From JAXLQL01 sp046331625 (GTDB lineage: Bacteria; Acidobacteriota; Terriglobia; Bryobacterales; Bryobacteraceae): a DNA stretch of 64,000 nucleotides. Below the pieces are notes generated by a model. It was not told where the DNA came from, did not search any database, and was given only the letters and a program-made list of their open reading frames with translations. Every line of letters starts with the position of its first letter. Position 1 is the first letter of the stretch. Below are positions 25,497 through 34,300 of this stretch, piece by piece. Location of the stretch: positions 620,001 through 684,000 of the forward strand of contig JAXLQL010000002.1 in assembly GCA_046331625.1 (NCBI GenBank). Reading direction: 5' to 3'. Position numbers and translations under genes: made by a program.

Positions 25497-25523
25497 AAGG
25501 CCACGCCGGTGTGCGTGGCCTTT
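25497..25523. terminator. Hairpin terminator between thioredoxin and the convergent gene
   Basis: AAGGCCACGC pairs perfectly with GCGTGGCCTT over a 6-nt loop, followed by a T. Its symmetry (A-run on one side, T-run on the other) lets it act for both convergent genes. Confidence 0.75.
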
Positions 25524-25543
25524 CGTGCGTCCAGGGCCCGCGT

Positions 25544-26518
25544 TCACGGTGTCCGCCGCGGACGCAGCAGCAACCCCAACTTCGACAGATCCTTCTCGTC
25601 CCCAGGCTTGTTCCGCTCCCAATACTTCATCCGTTCCGAGCGCACCAGTTCCGCATGCTCGCCCGTGCTCGATTCCCACTTCACGAGCCGCTTCGCTCCG
25701 CCGTTCTCCACATAGAACACCTTCGTCGGACCGCCGATCTGGGCCACCTTGAACGTATCCACCTGGAACTTGCCCGCCGGAACCGTCATCGCCGTAGTCC
25801 CCGCCACGTGCGTCAACCGCGCCCGCTTCCACGCGAGCTCCCTATGCTGATGCCGCGATGATTGCAGGGAAGGCAGCAGTTGCACCTCCACCTCGGTCCC
25901 CGGCGGCACCACCGGAATCGCCATGCCGCGAGCCCAGTGCATCATCTGGTCCTCACTCATGCTCACGTCGGTCGAGACCAGTTCGCGCTGCATCTCCCCT
26001 TCCCCGTCGAAATAACTGTGGCCCGTCGCCCGCCACTTGCCCGGATCCGGAATGATCTGCAGCCATGTGTGCCCGCACCACTCCTGGCTCGAGAACGTCA
26101 CCTTCGTCACCGTGCCGGCCGGCCGCTTGGCGATCGCGCCCAGCGACACGAAGGCGCTGGTCATCTCGTTGTAGTCGTAGACTCCGGTCTGGAAATCCTC
26201 CACCAGGTTGAGCTTCATCACCGGAAACACATCCGCGTCGGAATGTTTCCCCGGATCCGCCTTCACCCGCGCCGAGAGCGAGAACGGCTCCGTCACGAAG
26301 ATCGTCACCGCCACTCCATTTCGCGGACTGTTGTAGCGCGGATACGTCAGGTCATAGCTCGAGATCTCCGCCTGCCCGTCGCCCCACTGCTTCCAGAACG
26401 CGGCGTCGAAAAGCGGAGCCGGCGCGGGCGGCGCTTGTGCGGCTGACCGTCCCGTTCCGAGCAACGCCAGAGCCGCCACGGCGGCTCCGCAAAAGAGGAT
26501 GATTGTCGAGCGTTTCAT
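25544..26518 (-). CDS. Secreted protein of unknown function
   Basis: 324 residues from ATG 26518; the frame continues to 26872 but there lies antisense to the DUF1080 gene. A signal peptide with a hydrophobic core (IILFCGAAVAALALLG) precedes a Pro/Ala-rich linker. The mature part is mixed alpha/beta with repeated acidic loops, a WCGHTWLQI segment near residue 150 and a C-terminal KYWERNKPGDE region. I recall similar acidobacterial and bacteroidetal proteins without function but cannot name a family. The start is only 22 bp from the divergent DUF1080 gene. Confidence 0.65.
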   Translation of the reverse strand: MKRSTIILFCGAAVAALALLGTGRSAAQAPPAPAPLFDAAFWKQWGDGQAEISSYDLTYPRYNSPRNGVAVTIFVTEPFSLSARVKADPGKHSDADVFPVMKLNLVEDFQTGVYDYNEMTSAFVSLGAIAKRPAGTVTKVTFSSQEWCGHTWLQIIPDPGKWRATGHSYFDGEGEMQRELVSTDVSMSEDQMMHWARGMAIPVVPPGTEVEVQLLPSLQSSRHQHRELAWKRARLTHVAGTTAMTVPAGKFQVDTFKVAQIGGPTKVFYVENGGAKRLVKWESSTGEHAELVRSERMKYWERNKPGDEKDLSKLGLLLRPRRTP

Positions 26519-26527
26519 GAGGTGCAC

Positions 26528-26533
26528 TACAAT
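26528..26533 (+). promoter_or_regulatory. -10-like hexamer TACAAT of the DUF1080 gene
   Basis: TACAAT ends 7 nt before the ATG at 26541, in a 22-bp divergent gap. The -35 region would lie inside the opposite gene's coding start. Confidence 0.45.
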
Positions 26534-26540
26534 CAAGTCT

Positions 26541-27359
26541 ATGCTCAGGAGCGTCGCCGCCTTGGGGGTCATCGCCGTCGCCATCACGGCCCAGGCCCAA
26601 CACAACCGACTGACACCCGCCGAAAAGAAGGCCGGCTGGAAGCTGTTGTTCGATGGCAAGTCGTTCGCCGGCTGGGACGATCCCGCACTCCGCAATCCCC
26701 CCGGCGCATCCTGGACCATCGAAGACGGCGCCATCAAATCGCTCGCTAATCCGAAAATCCGCGAGGATCTCATCAGCAAGGAAACCTTCGGCGACTTCGA
26801 GCTCACGTTCGAGTGGAAAATCGCCTCCGGATCCAACAGCGGCGTCAAGTACATGCTCCAGAAGCGGGTCATGCTCGATCAGGGCAAGCACACCAAAGGG
26901 CAGAAGTTCGAAGAGTTCCTGGGCCAGGAAATGGCCCGTCCCGTGGCCGACCGCAAACACCTCGTGGGCCAAGGCGAAGAGTACACCGTCGCCTTCGAGT
27001 ACCAGGTGATTGACGACACCAAGCACGCTGACGCTCTCCGCGGCGCCAAGTACCAGGCGGGCGCGCTCTATAGTATGGTGGGCGCATCGCAGCGCGCGGC
27101 CAAAGCCGTGGGCGAGTGGAACCAGGGCCGCATCGTCCGCAAGGGGATGCACGTGGAGCATTGGCTGAACGGCGTCAAGGTGGTGGACAGCAATCTCGAT
27201 GTAGACGACGTCAAGCACGGGCTCGAAGGGCGCTGGACCACATCCCACCCCGTGTACCGCTTGTTGACCGAGCTCCCGAACAAGACCACTCCGATCCTGC
27301 TCCAGAACCACAACGATCCGGCCTGGTTCCGCGACATCAAGATCCGCCCGCTGCACTGA
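26541..27359 (+). CDS. DUF1080 / 3-keto-disaccharide hydrolase family protein
   Basis: 272 residues from ATG 26541, with a signal peptide ending near TAQAQ. The family opening G-W-K-L-L-F-D-G-K-S-F-A-G-W at about residue 33 is present. So are FEWKIASGSNSGVKYM near 95, the W-N-x-x-x-I-V motif with HWLNG near 205, and I-L-L-Q-N-H near 250. This is a concanavalin-like jelly-roll domain. Some relatives hydrolyse 3-keto-glycosides; many are only annotated as DUF1080. Likely periplasmic and involved in sugar degradation. Confidence 0.92.
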   Translation: MLRSVAALGVIAVAITAQAQHNRLTPAEKKAGWKLLFDGKSFAGWDDPALRNPPGASWTIEDGAIKSLANPKIREDLISKETFGDFELTFEWKIASGSNSGVKYMLQKRVMLDQGKHTKGQKFEEFLGQEMARPVADRKHLVGQGEEYTVAFEYQVIDDTKHADALRGAKYQAGALYSMVGASQRAAKAVGEWNQGRIVRKGMHVEHWLNGVKVVDSNLDVDDVKHGLEGRWTTSHPVYRLLTELPNKTTPILLQNHNDPAWFRDIKIRPLH

Positions 27360-27498
27360 AACCACCGGTACGCCTGGTCCCCCAGTACCGTTTTCGTGGC
27401 CCGTCACTCAGCCTGAATCCCTCCCCGGAGTGGCAGCATCCAACCCGTGGAGTGCAGGCATACGGTACCATCGCGGCTTCGGCGTCTGACGCCGGATC

Positions 27499-28116
27499 CA
27501 TGCCCGACCCAGCCACCGAGCTCGAACTCACCGGCGAAGCCCTGCTCGTCGACCGCGCCAAGAAGGGTGACGCTGCGGCGTTCACCCAATTGGTGGAACG
27601 CTACGAGCGCCGCGTCTATCGCCTCGCCCGCCACATCACGCAGCACGATGAGGACGCCGAAGACGTGCTCCAGGAAGTGTTCCTGAAAGCCTACACGCGG
27701 CGATACCTTCGAGGGCAATTCGAAGTTTACCTGGCTGGTCCGCATCGCCGTCCAGCAGATCTTTGATGAAGCTCCTGAAGCGGCGCACCGGCAAGGAAGT
27801 GTCGCTCGACGAGCCAGTGGAAACGGGCGAGGAGGAAGTGTCCGCAGATCGCCGTTTGGGATGGAACTCCCGAACAGAAGTTCTCACAAACCGAGCTTCG
27901 CAAAATCCTCGACGAGGCCATCGACAGCCTCGACCCCATCTACCGAACCGTTTTCATGCTTCGCGATGTGGAAGATCTCTCGACAGAAGAGACCGCCCAA
28001 GCATTGGACCTGTCGATTCCGGCAGTCAAAAGTAGGCTTCTGCGCCGCCTGCAACTCGGGAAAAACTCACCCGCCAGTTCAAACGTAAAGGGGATGACTT
28101 CTTTGCTTACGTGTAG
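27499..28116 (+). pseudogene. Decayed ECF RNA polymerase sigma factor gene
   Basis: All parts of an ECF sigma factor are readable, but in different frames. Region 2 (QLVERYERRVYRLARH, EDAEDVLQEVFLKAY) is in frame from ATG 27499. Then F-E-G-N-S-K-F-T-W-L-V-R-I-A near 27708-27750 needs a frame change, LMKLLKRRTGKEVSLDEP near 27763 another, and region 4 (LDPIYRTVFMLRDVEDLSTE, then LSIPAVKSRLLR) a third. The tail to TAG 28114 needs a fourth. At least four single-base indels are needed, too many for sequencing error in otherwise clean DNA. The gene is inactive. Confidence 0.85.
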
Positions 28117-28343
28117 AGTTTTCTAGGCTGGCTCAACGAATGCCTTGACGACCCCGCCAACGCTGAAAGTGCGCGGCCAGGTGGAAACCCATATCGGCGG
28201 TTGCCCCAACAGGTCATCTTCGACACCTGGTGCTCCAGGTCTTTCGCGGCATGGAACCCGAAGATCTACCGTCACCGGTACGCAACCGCTTGATGGAGGC
28301 CCTCCAGCGCCGTGGCGGCGGCTGTGGCCAGTCTCACGCCTAG
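28094..28343 (+). pseudogene. Decayed zinc-finger anti-sigma factor gene
   Basis: It begins inside the end of the sigma pseudogene (ATG 28094) with MTSLLTCRVF and a GWLN segment interrupted by TAG. A VETHIGGCPN piece follows, which is the His and first Cys of the zf-HC2 anti-sigma zinc finger (H-x3-C-x2-C). The second Cys is lost to frame disruption. A sensible tail (VFRGMEPEDLPSPVRNRL) is readable in another frame up to about 28310. The order sigma then anti-sigma, with overlap, is the normal ECF operon layout, so both partners decayed together. Confidence 0.7.
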
Positions 28344-28344
28344 T

Positions 28345-29676
28345 CTAGTTGGTGCGCGTCGCTTTCTGGTCCCTACCGCCTTGGTGAAGAATCAGCCCAA
28401 CCACCTTGCCCGCTTCATTCTTGGTGAAGCTGATTTGGGCGTCAACTACTTTGAGGAAGAACTTCGTCTCGCTCTCCGGAAACACTTCGAACGCCGGCTG
28501 ATTCGTTGCCTGGGCCATGAGTTGCTTGCCCTTCCGGAAAATCGTGATCGCGAACGCCGGTGTCAGTTGGTAGACACCGACATAGGTTTCCAGCAATTCT
28601 TCGCCGGCCTCGATCTCCTTGCGCGGCAGCGCGGGCCTCACCAGCCCATACTTCGGCTCTAGTTCGTGCAGGGCGATATCGGTCACGTCATTGGCCGTGT
28701 TGGCGAGCACCACCACGCCCCGCTTTCGCGCCGGATCCAGGGCGAGTGCCGAGCGGAATCCGGCGGTGCCCCCGTCGTGGAGGAGAATCTCTGTCCCGTG
28801 GTTATTGAAGATCAGCCATCCGATCGCCTGGTCGACATCCGGCGCTCCCACCGGCGCCTGCGCCTGCCGCATTCGCGCCACAGCCGCCTTGAGTGGCGTC
28901 TCGGTCAAATCGAGATGCGCTCCAGCGAACTTCAGCATGTCGCCTACTGTCGAGCGAATCGCGCCGGCCGGAGCGAGCACCTGAAAGTCCCACGGCTTGG
29001 CGGGTCTGAGGTCGGCGGAGTGTCCAGTCGCCAGACGCGGGCCTGCGCCCACGAAGGTCTCGTTCATCTGCAGCGGCTCGAGGATCCGCTGCCGGATGAG
29101 TTCCTCATAAGGCTTTCCGGCTCTTCGGGACAGCGCATGTCCCAGAAGGCCTCCGCCCAAGTTCGAGTACTCGTGCTTCTCACCGGGATCGCGAGGAAGC
29201 GCATAGCCAGACAGAAACTCATAGAGCTTTGCAGCGTTGTAGTCAGCATACGGATTCGCCGGATCCGCCGGTGTCAGATTGCCGGGCAGGCGCGGCAACC
29301 CGGAAACGTGCGTGGCCAAGTGAAGCAGCGTGATTTGCTTGCCGTTTCGACTCGGAACGGTCACGCTCTCGGGAAGGTACTTCGACACCGGATCATCGGG
29401 CTTCACTTCACCGCGCTCGATCATGTCGGCGAAGAGCAGCGCGGTAAAGACCTTGGAAATCGACCCGATTTCGAAGGTGCTCTCCTTGCTCAACTTCTGC
29501 TCGGACTTGTTGTCGTTACAGCCATGGACGACGATCTCCCGTGCCTCCGGGCCGATGACTCCGGCCGCGATGCCGACGGCCTTTCTCGAAACGTCGACTC
29601 GGTCCGCGATTGCCTTCTGGAGATCCTGTGACCACGCGATGGTGCACAGTACGATAATCCAAACGCCGTATTTCAT
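28345..29676 (-). CDS. Serine beta-lactamase-like hydrolase (class C / esterase type)
   Basis: 443 residues from ATG 29676, which overlaps the preceding stop (ATGA); the frame stays open to 29874. A signal peptide ends near TIAWSQ. The S-x-x-K motif is SISK near residue 74, the Y-x-N motif is EYSN near 170, and a HDGGT motif near 320 takes the place of KTG. This pattern fits AmpC-type or beta-lactamase-like esterases and D-Ala-D-Ala carboxypeptidases. The last 100 residues form an extra beta domain, common in this group. It is the third gene of an ECF sigma operon. Periplasmic; true beta-lactamase activity is unproven. Confidence 0.85.
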   Translation of the reverse strand: MKYGVWIIVLCTIAWSQDLQKAIADRVDVSRKAVGIAAGVIGPEAREIVVHGCNDNKSEQKLSKESTFEIGSISKVFTALLFADMIERGEVKPDDPVSKYLPESVTVPSRNGKQITLLHLATHVSGLPRLPGNLTPADPANPYADYNAAKLYEFLSGYALPRDPGEKHEYSNLGGGLLGHALSRRAGKPYEELIRQRILEPLQMNETFVGAGPRLATGHSADLRPAKPWDFQVLAPAGAIRSTVGDMLKFAGAHLDLTETPLKAAVARMRQAQAPVGAPDVDQAIGWLIFNNHGTEILLHDGGTAGFRSALALDPARKRGVVVLANTANDVTDIALHELEPKYGLVRPALPRKEIEAGEELLETYVGVYQLTPAFAITIFRKGKQLMAQATNQPAFEVFPESETKFFLKVVDAQISFTKNEAGKVVGLILHQGGRDQKATRTN

Positions 29677-30245
29677 GGTTTCTTCTCCTCGAAAAGGGTT
29701 GCCGCTTCTTGGCGTGCCTTGTGCAACTTGCGGGCTGCGTAGCTTTCGTTCAACCAGATCACAAAGCCGGAAAACGCCGTTACCGCGATGAAGGGCGCGA
29801 GTCTGCCCATGGGCGGCGGCGGAACAGCGAACAGCGCCAGAAGCATCCAGGCATAGAGTGGCGCCACGTACCAATACTTGACGCGGCTCAGCAGGGCGAT
29901 CTGGCGGTCATATCGATCGAGCACAGCGGCCTGGTATGACCGTACATCTGCCGACGGATCGAGCTTCGGCTTGTTCCGCTCGCTGCGCCACAAATAGAAC
30001 ATCACGAAACCGGTCGCCACAATCCCCGCAATCGAAACACCGCGATGACGCGGGTTGCGCAACATCCATGCGAACCATGCGATCAGAGCCCCGCCGGCCA
30101 CATACTCGCGCATGTTGCGCCAGAAGATTTTTCGGTCGAATCGGTCCATCCTCCGCGCGATCGCAGCCGCCAGCTGCTGCGCATCGCCCGGGCCGGTGCT
30201 TTCCTGCCACAATCTCATCAAGTCCTTTTCTTCATCACCGCTCAT
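29673..30245 (-). CDS. Membrane protein, putative ECF sigma regulator
   Basis: 190 residues. A charged cytoplasmic N-terminus (about 1-45, starting MSGDEEKDLMRLW) is followed by four hydrophobic segments at about 47-62, 68-85, 125-142 and 147-165. It overlaps the ECF sigma gene upstream by 11 nt and the hydrolase gene downstream by 4 nt (ATGA). The position and topology suggest an anti-sigma-like membrane regulator. There is no zinc-binding H-x3-C-x2-C motif, so this is inference from context. Confidence 0.65.
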   Translation of the reverse strand: MSGDEEKDLMRLWQESTGPGDAQQLAAAIARRMDRFDRKIFWRNMREYVAGGALIAWFAWMLRNPRHRGVSIAGIVATGFVMFYLWRSERNKPKLDPSADVRSYQAAVLDRYDRQIALLSRVKYWYVAPLYAWMLLALFAVPPPPMGRLAPFIAVTAFSGFVIWLNESYAARKLHKARQEAATLFEEKKP

Positions 30246-30765
30246 GCGCGCGCTCCTCTCCGGCCACGCGGGCAGCCAACTTCTGGCGAATTCGAGTGAG
30301 CCGCGTCGCGATGCTCCCTGCGCTGAAGCCGGTCACCGCTTCGATTTCCGCGGCGCTCATGCCCTCCAGGTACAGGACGATGACTTGCCTATCGGGCAAC
30401 GATAGCTCCCGAATCGCGCTCCATAGCCGCATTTGTTTCTCGCGGTAGATCACCTCAGCCTCGGGATCGTCCCCCGCGCTAGCCGGCTCTGGGCCCGGCT
30501 CGTTCGCTTCGCGCGCTCCGCGGCGTTTGCTGCTGGCCAGGTGACTGATGCTCGTGTTGTGCGCGATCCGATAGAGCCACGTCCGTTCGGTGGAGTCGCC
30601 GCGGAAGTTTGGCAACGCGGTCCACAGCGCAAGCGCGATTTCCTGCAGCAGGTCATCGCATTCTGCCTGATCGCGTGCATAGGACCAAGCGAGCCGCCGA
30701 AGAGGCTGGAGGTAACGGCGGAGCAAGTCTTCGAATCGCGACTGCTCCGAGGTGCCCATTCGCAA
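30235..30765 (-). CDS. ECF subfamily RNA polymerase sigma factor
   Basis: 176 residues from TTG 30765, favoured because AGGGA lies 7 nt upstream; an ATG at 30759 is also possible. Region 2 shows the D-L-L-Q-E-I-A-L-A-L-W core and RTWLYRIAHNTSISHL. Region 4 has LSLPDRQVIVLYLEGMSAAEIEAV and the helix-turn-helix end GSIATRLTRIRQKL. It probably drives its own operon with the membrane protein and the serine hydrolase, all overlapping by 4-11 nt, in answer to an envelope signal. Confidence 0.9.
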   Translation of the reverse strand: MRMGTSEQSRFEDLLRRYLQPLRRLAWSYARDQAECDDLLQEIALALWTALPNFRGDSTERTWLYRIAHNTSISHLASSKRRGAREANEPGPEPASAGDDPEAEVIYREKQMRLWSAIRELSLPDRQVIVLYLEGMSAAEIEAVTGFSAGSIATRLTRIRQKLAARVAGEERAHER

Positions 30766-30825
30766 CAGGTAGTCCCTCCACGGGTCAGTTTCTTACATGG
30801 CGGGGGAATTTCGCGCAGCTACTGC

Positions 30826-31326
30826 TCACCGCGGAGGCTTGTGGCCGGAAGCGCAAACCAACTGTTTGAACCCATCCAGACTCGCCGCGACAATCACTTC
30901 GTCACCCGTGTCGTGGTCGCGGTGCCAAACCGGGGACACCGGCAGCGTCAGGCTCACACTGTATTGGTTGCCGCATTCGTCCGTTGCGATATCAAGACGT
31001 TTCCGGTCGCGGCCGGTTTCCAAAGCCATGCCTAAGGGATTGAAGTACTCGATGTGCCAGAGGCGGCCATCGGCCCGGATCTCCACCGACGTGCGCAGTG
31101 TCAGCGAAGGATCGTTGTAGAAATCCCTCACGGCTTCCGGTATCGGTCTCCCGGCGATCGATTCTGCCACGTCCCAATCTATTGAGGACCTGAGCAGTTC
31201 CTCGCGCATTCGCACAGTCTCGCCGCCCTCGCGCCGCTCCCGTCGAATGGATCGGAAAACGAAACTCACGAACACCGCGACCGGAAGTACAGCCGCAAAC
31301 ACCAGGACAACGACGAGTACAGTCAC
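30826..31326 (-). CDS. Membrane-anchored small protein, possibly SMI1/KNR4-like
   Basis: 166 residues starting at GTG 31326, directly after the TGA of the TonB receptor gene. One N-terminal transmembrane anchor (about residues 2-24) is followed by a soluble domain. The pattern I-P-E-A-V-R-D-F-Y-N near residue 62 and the terminal ASLDGFKQLV loosely resemble SMI1/KNR4-fold proteins (an I-P-x-x-x-x-x-F-Y opening and a late strand-helix), but the match is weak. Co-transcription with the receptor is likely. Confidence 0.5.
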   Translation of the reverse strand: MTVLVVVLVFAAVLPVAVFVSFVFRSIRRERREGGETVRMREELLRSSIDWDVAESIAGRPIPEAVRDFYNDPSLTLRTSVEIRADGRLWHIEYFNPLGMALETGRDRKRLDIATDECGNQYSVSLTLPVSPVWHRDHDTGDEVIVAASLDGFKQLVCASGHKPPR

Positions 31327-34300
31327 TCAAAACCGGAGCTTCAACGCGAACTGAATAATCCGGCCCGCATTCAACGTACTCGCCACCTGCGCCCCAGACG
31401 CCGCATTCACGTTCGTCCCCGGCGCCGCGAACGTCGGATGATTGAACGCATTGAAGAACTCGCTGCGGAACTCCACCTGCTTCGTCTCGGTGATCGGGAA
31501 CACTTTCATCACCGTCAGGTCGATCTGCGACAACCCATCCGACCGCAAGATATTCCGGCCACCCGTGCCATACCGCACCTGCGCCGGCGGCAACGCAAAC
31601 GCATCCGCGGTCCCGGGAGCCAACGCGCCGCACGCGGCATTCGCCGCCACATAGAACCAGCACGTCGGATCGCGCACCATCGTGGGCTTCCCGATCACGT
31701 CGGGCTTCTGCCCGCCCACGCCCGTGTTCGCCGTGTCCGAGGAAATGGTCGGCGAAAAGGGCAGCCCAGACCGCATCGTCACGATCCCAGCCACTGACCA
31801 ACCGCCCACCACCTGATTCATCACGCCGCGCGCCGAACCGAGCAGCGCCTTGCCGCGACCCACCGGAAGCTGATAATCGAAGCTCCCGGAAAACATGTGC
31901 GGCAGATCGCTATCGCACAAGCCTCGGAAGTAGCGCCAGAGCGCGAACGTCGGCGCGCCGCTCTCGTTGGTCGTGTAGTCGATGCACTTCGAGAACGTGT
32001 ACGCGCCCAGCATGTTCAGCCCGTGGAAATTGCGCGCCTCGAACTTCGCTTGGAACGAGTTGTAGTTGCCGTTCTCTTCGAACACCGGATAAATCAACGC
32101 GCCCCACTGCGGATACGGACGCCGCCCTTGAATCGCACCCGGCCCCGGCAGCGGATCATTGCGGTTGATGTTCTGGTTCATGTGCGTGGTCTTGTTGCCC
32201 ACGTACGCCAGATCGAACGAAGTATTGGCGCTGATCTGGTGCTGAATCGAGATGTTCCACTGCTGCAGATACGTGCTCGAGAAATGTAACGCGCCCGAGT
32301 CCACATCGGGCTGCGAGCACGAAAGCAGCGTCATCCCGAACGGACACGGCCGGCCCGGATTCGGATTTGCAGCCACTGCCGGCTGGCCCAGGAAGAAGTC
32401 GCCCCACGTGCGCGTCGGCGCCACCGGCGGACGATCGTTGAACACTGTCTGCGTCGCCACGAAAGGAACCGTCGCCACCGTGTTGTCGATCGTGTTGCTG
32501 TCTGGGAATACGTAGAAGATCCCGTAGGCGGTGCGCACTACCCAGTCCGAACGCCCGAACGGCCGCCACGCGAAGCCAGCTCGCGGACCCCAGTTGAGAT
32601 CCGTCCCGTGAATATCGTCCGGCAATCCACGGTCGCGCGTGTAGTCGAAGCGGTCGCGGAAGATTGGCAGCATATACGCGGTGAGCGGCTGCACGGCAGG
32701 ATCGATGGTCGAGGGAATTACCAGCTTCCCGGTCACCAGATCGAACGCGCTTTTCTGCCCGCGAATGCCCGAGTAGAACGGATTCAGCTCCATGCGCATG
32801 CCGAAGTTCAGTGTGAAGTTCTGCGTCACGCGGAAGCTATCTTGCGCATAGAAGCTCCAGAAGTTCGCGAAGTTGCCGTTGAGCTGCTTGAAGTAGTCGC
32901 GCGTCACCGAGTCCGGATAGCCAGTGAGGAAATCAGCAAACGCGTTGCCCGTATAGTTGCCCACGAAGTTGAAGATGCCCACCGAACGTGAGCCGTTATA
33001 GAAGCCGGCCGTCTGGTGCATGAAGTCGGCGCCGAACTTCGCCGAGTGCCGCCCGCCCGCGTAGCTGAGGTTCAACGCCGATTGCCAATTGCGGATCCGG
33101 TTCGACTTCGGCCGCTGATCCGATGGCGACCCGGTGAACGTCGCGTAGTTGGTCATCGTGATCTGCGGGAACGAATAGGTCGACGTCAGATCGTCGAAGC
33201 CCTTCACGCCCGCCTGGCCGTTGAAGTTCGTGCCGCCGAGCGTTGGACCGAAGAGGAAGATCGAGCGATAGTACGAGACGCGGCCGTCGGCGATCCATCG
33301 CGGCGACACCGTGTGCGTGGCTCCGATGATCGCGTTCTGCGCGCGGCTGTGCAGATCGAACGCGCCGAGCGTGGGGAACGGATTTGGATCCTGCTCGGTG
33401 TTGTCGTTGATTGAGTAGCGGCCCATCAACTGCGTCTTCGAACCCACCTGCTGATCGATGCGGATATCGGCGCGGTTCTGATCGAGGGAGAGATTGTTGG
33501 TGAGAATCGCGCGGCTCACGCCGCCCACCACCTGATTCGGCAGCGGCAGGTACTTCGCGAAGAATTGGCCCTGCGGTGAAACGCGGTTGGCCGGAATGAT
33601 GTTGCCCGGATACGGAGCGCGCGTCAGCGGATCGAGAATCGTCGCCGGCCGCGCCTGCGCCAACAGTGAGCTGAAGTCGCCTGTGCGCTGTGCGGCGGTC
33701 GGCACCACGTTGTTGAAGTCCTGGCCTTCGCGCACGCTCGTGCGCTCGAGGTCGAGGAAGAAGAACGTCTTGTCTTTGCGGATCGGCCCGCCGAACGTGC
33801 CGCCATACTGATTGCGCCGCAGCGGATCTTTGCTTTGCTTCGATCCGGCCGGCGGGATGTAGAAGAAGTTGCGTGCGTCGAACTTGTCGTTGCGGACGAA
33901 CTCGAACAGCGTCCCGTGGAACTGATTGCCGCCGCTGCGCAGCGTCGCGTTCACCACCGTCGGCGTGTGACCGTACTCGGCGGGCATGTTGGAGCTCTCC
34001 ACTTTGAATTCCTGGATCGCATCCACGTTCGGCTGGATCAGCGTGCCGCCCGTCTGCATCTCGGTGATGTTGGCGCCGTCGAGTGACCAGCCAGTCCAGG
34101 TGGGTCCGGTGCCGTTGATGGTGACGTTCACCGCCGACGAGCGAATCGAGCGCCCGCCCGTGCGCGTGCCCTGGCCGCCCGGCGTGTAGTTCACTCCGGG
34201 AGTCAACTGCGTGAGCTGCCAGAAGCTGCGGCCGTTGAGCGGCATGTGCTCCACGGCTTCCGTGTTCACCACTTGGCCCACTGACGACGTCGCCGTATCG

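Noticed and set aside
28345..29676. True antibiotic-resistance beta-lactamase
   Set aside because: The S-x-x-K and Y-x-N motifs are present, but the KTG position reads HDGGT and there is an extra C-terminal domain, as in esterase-like relatives; resistance cannot be claimed.
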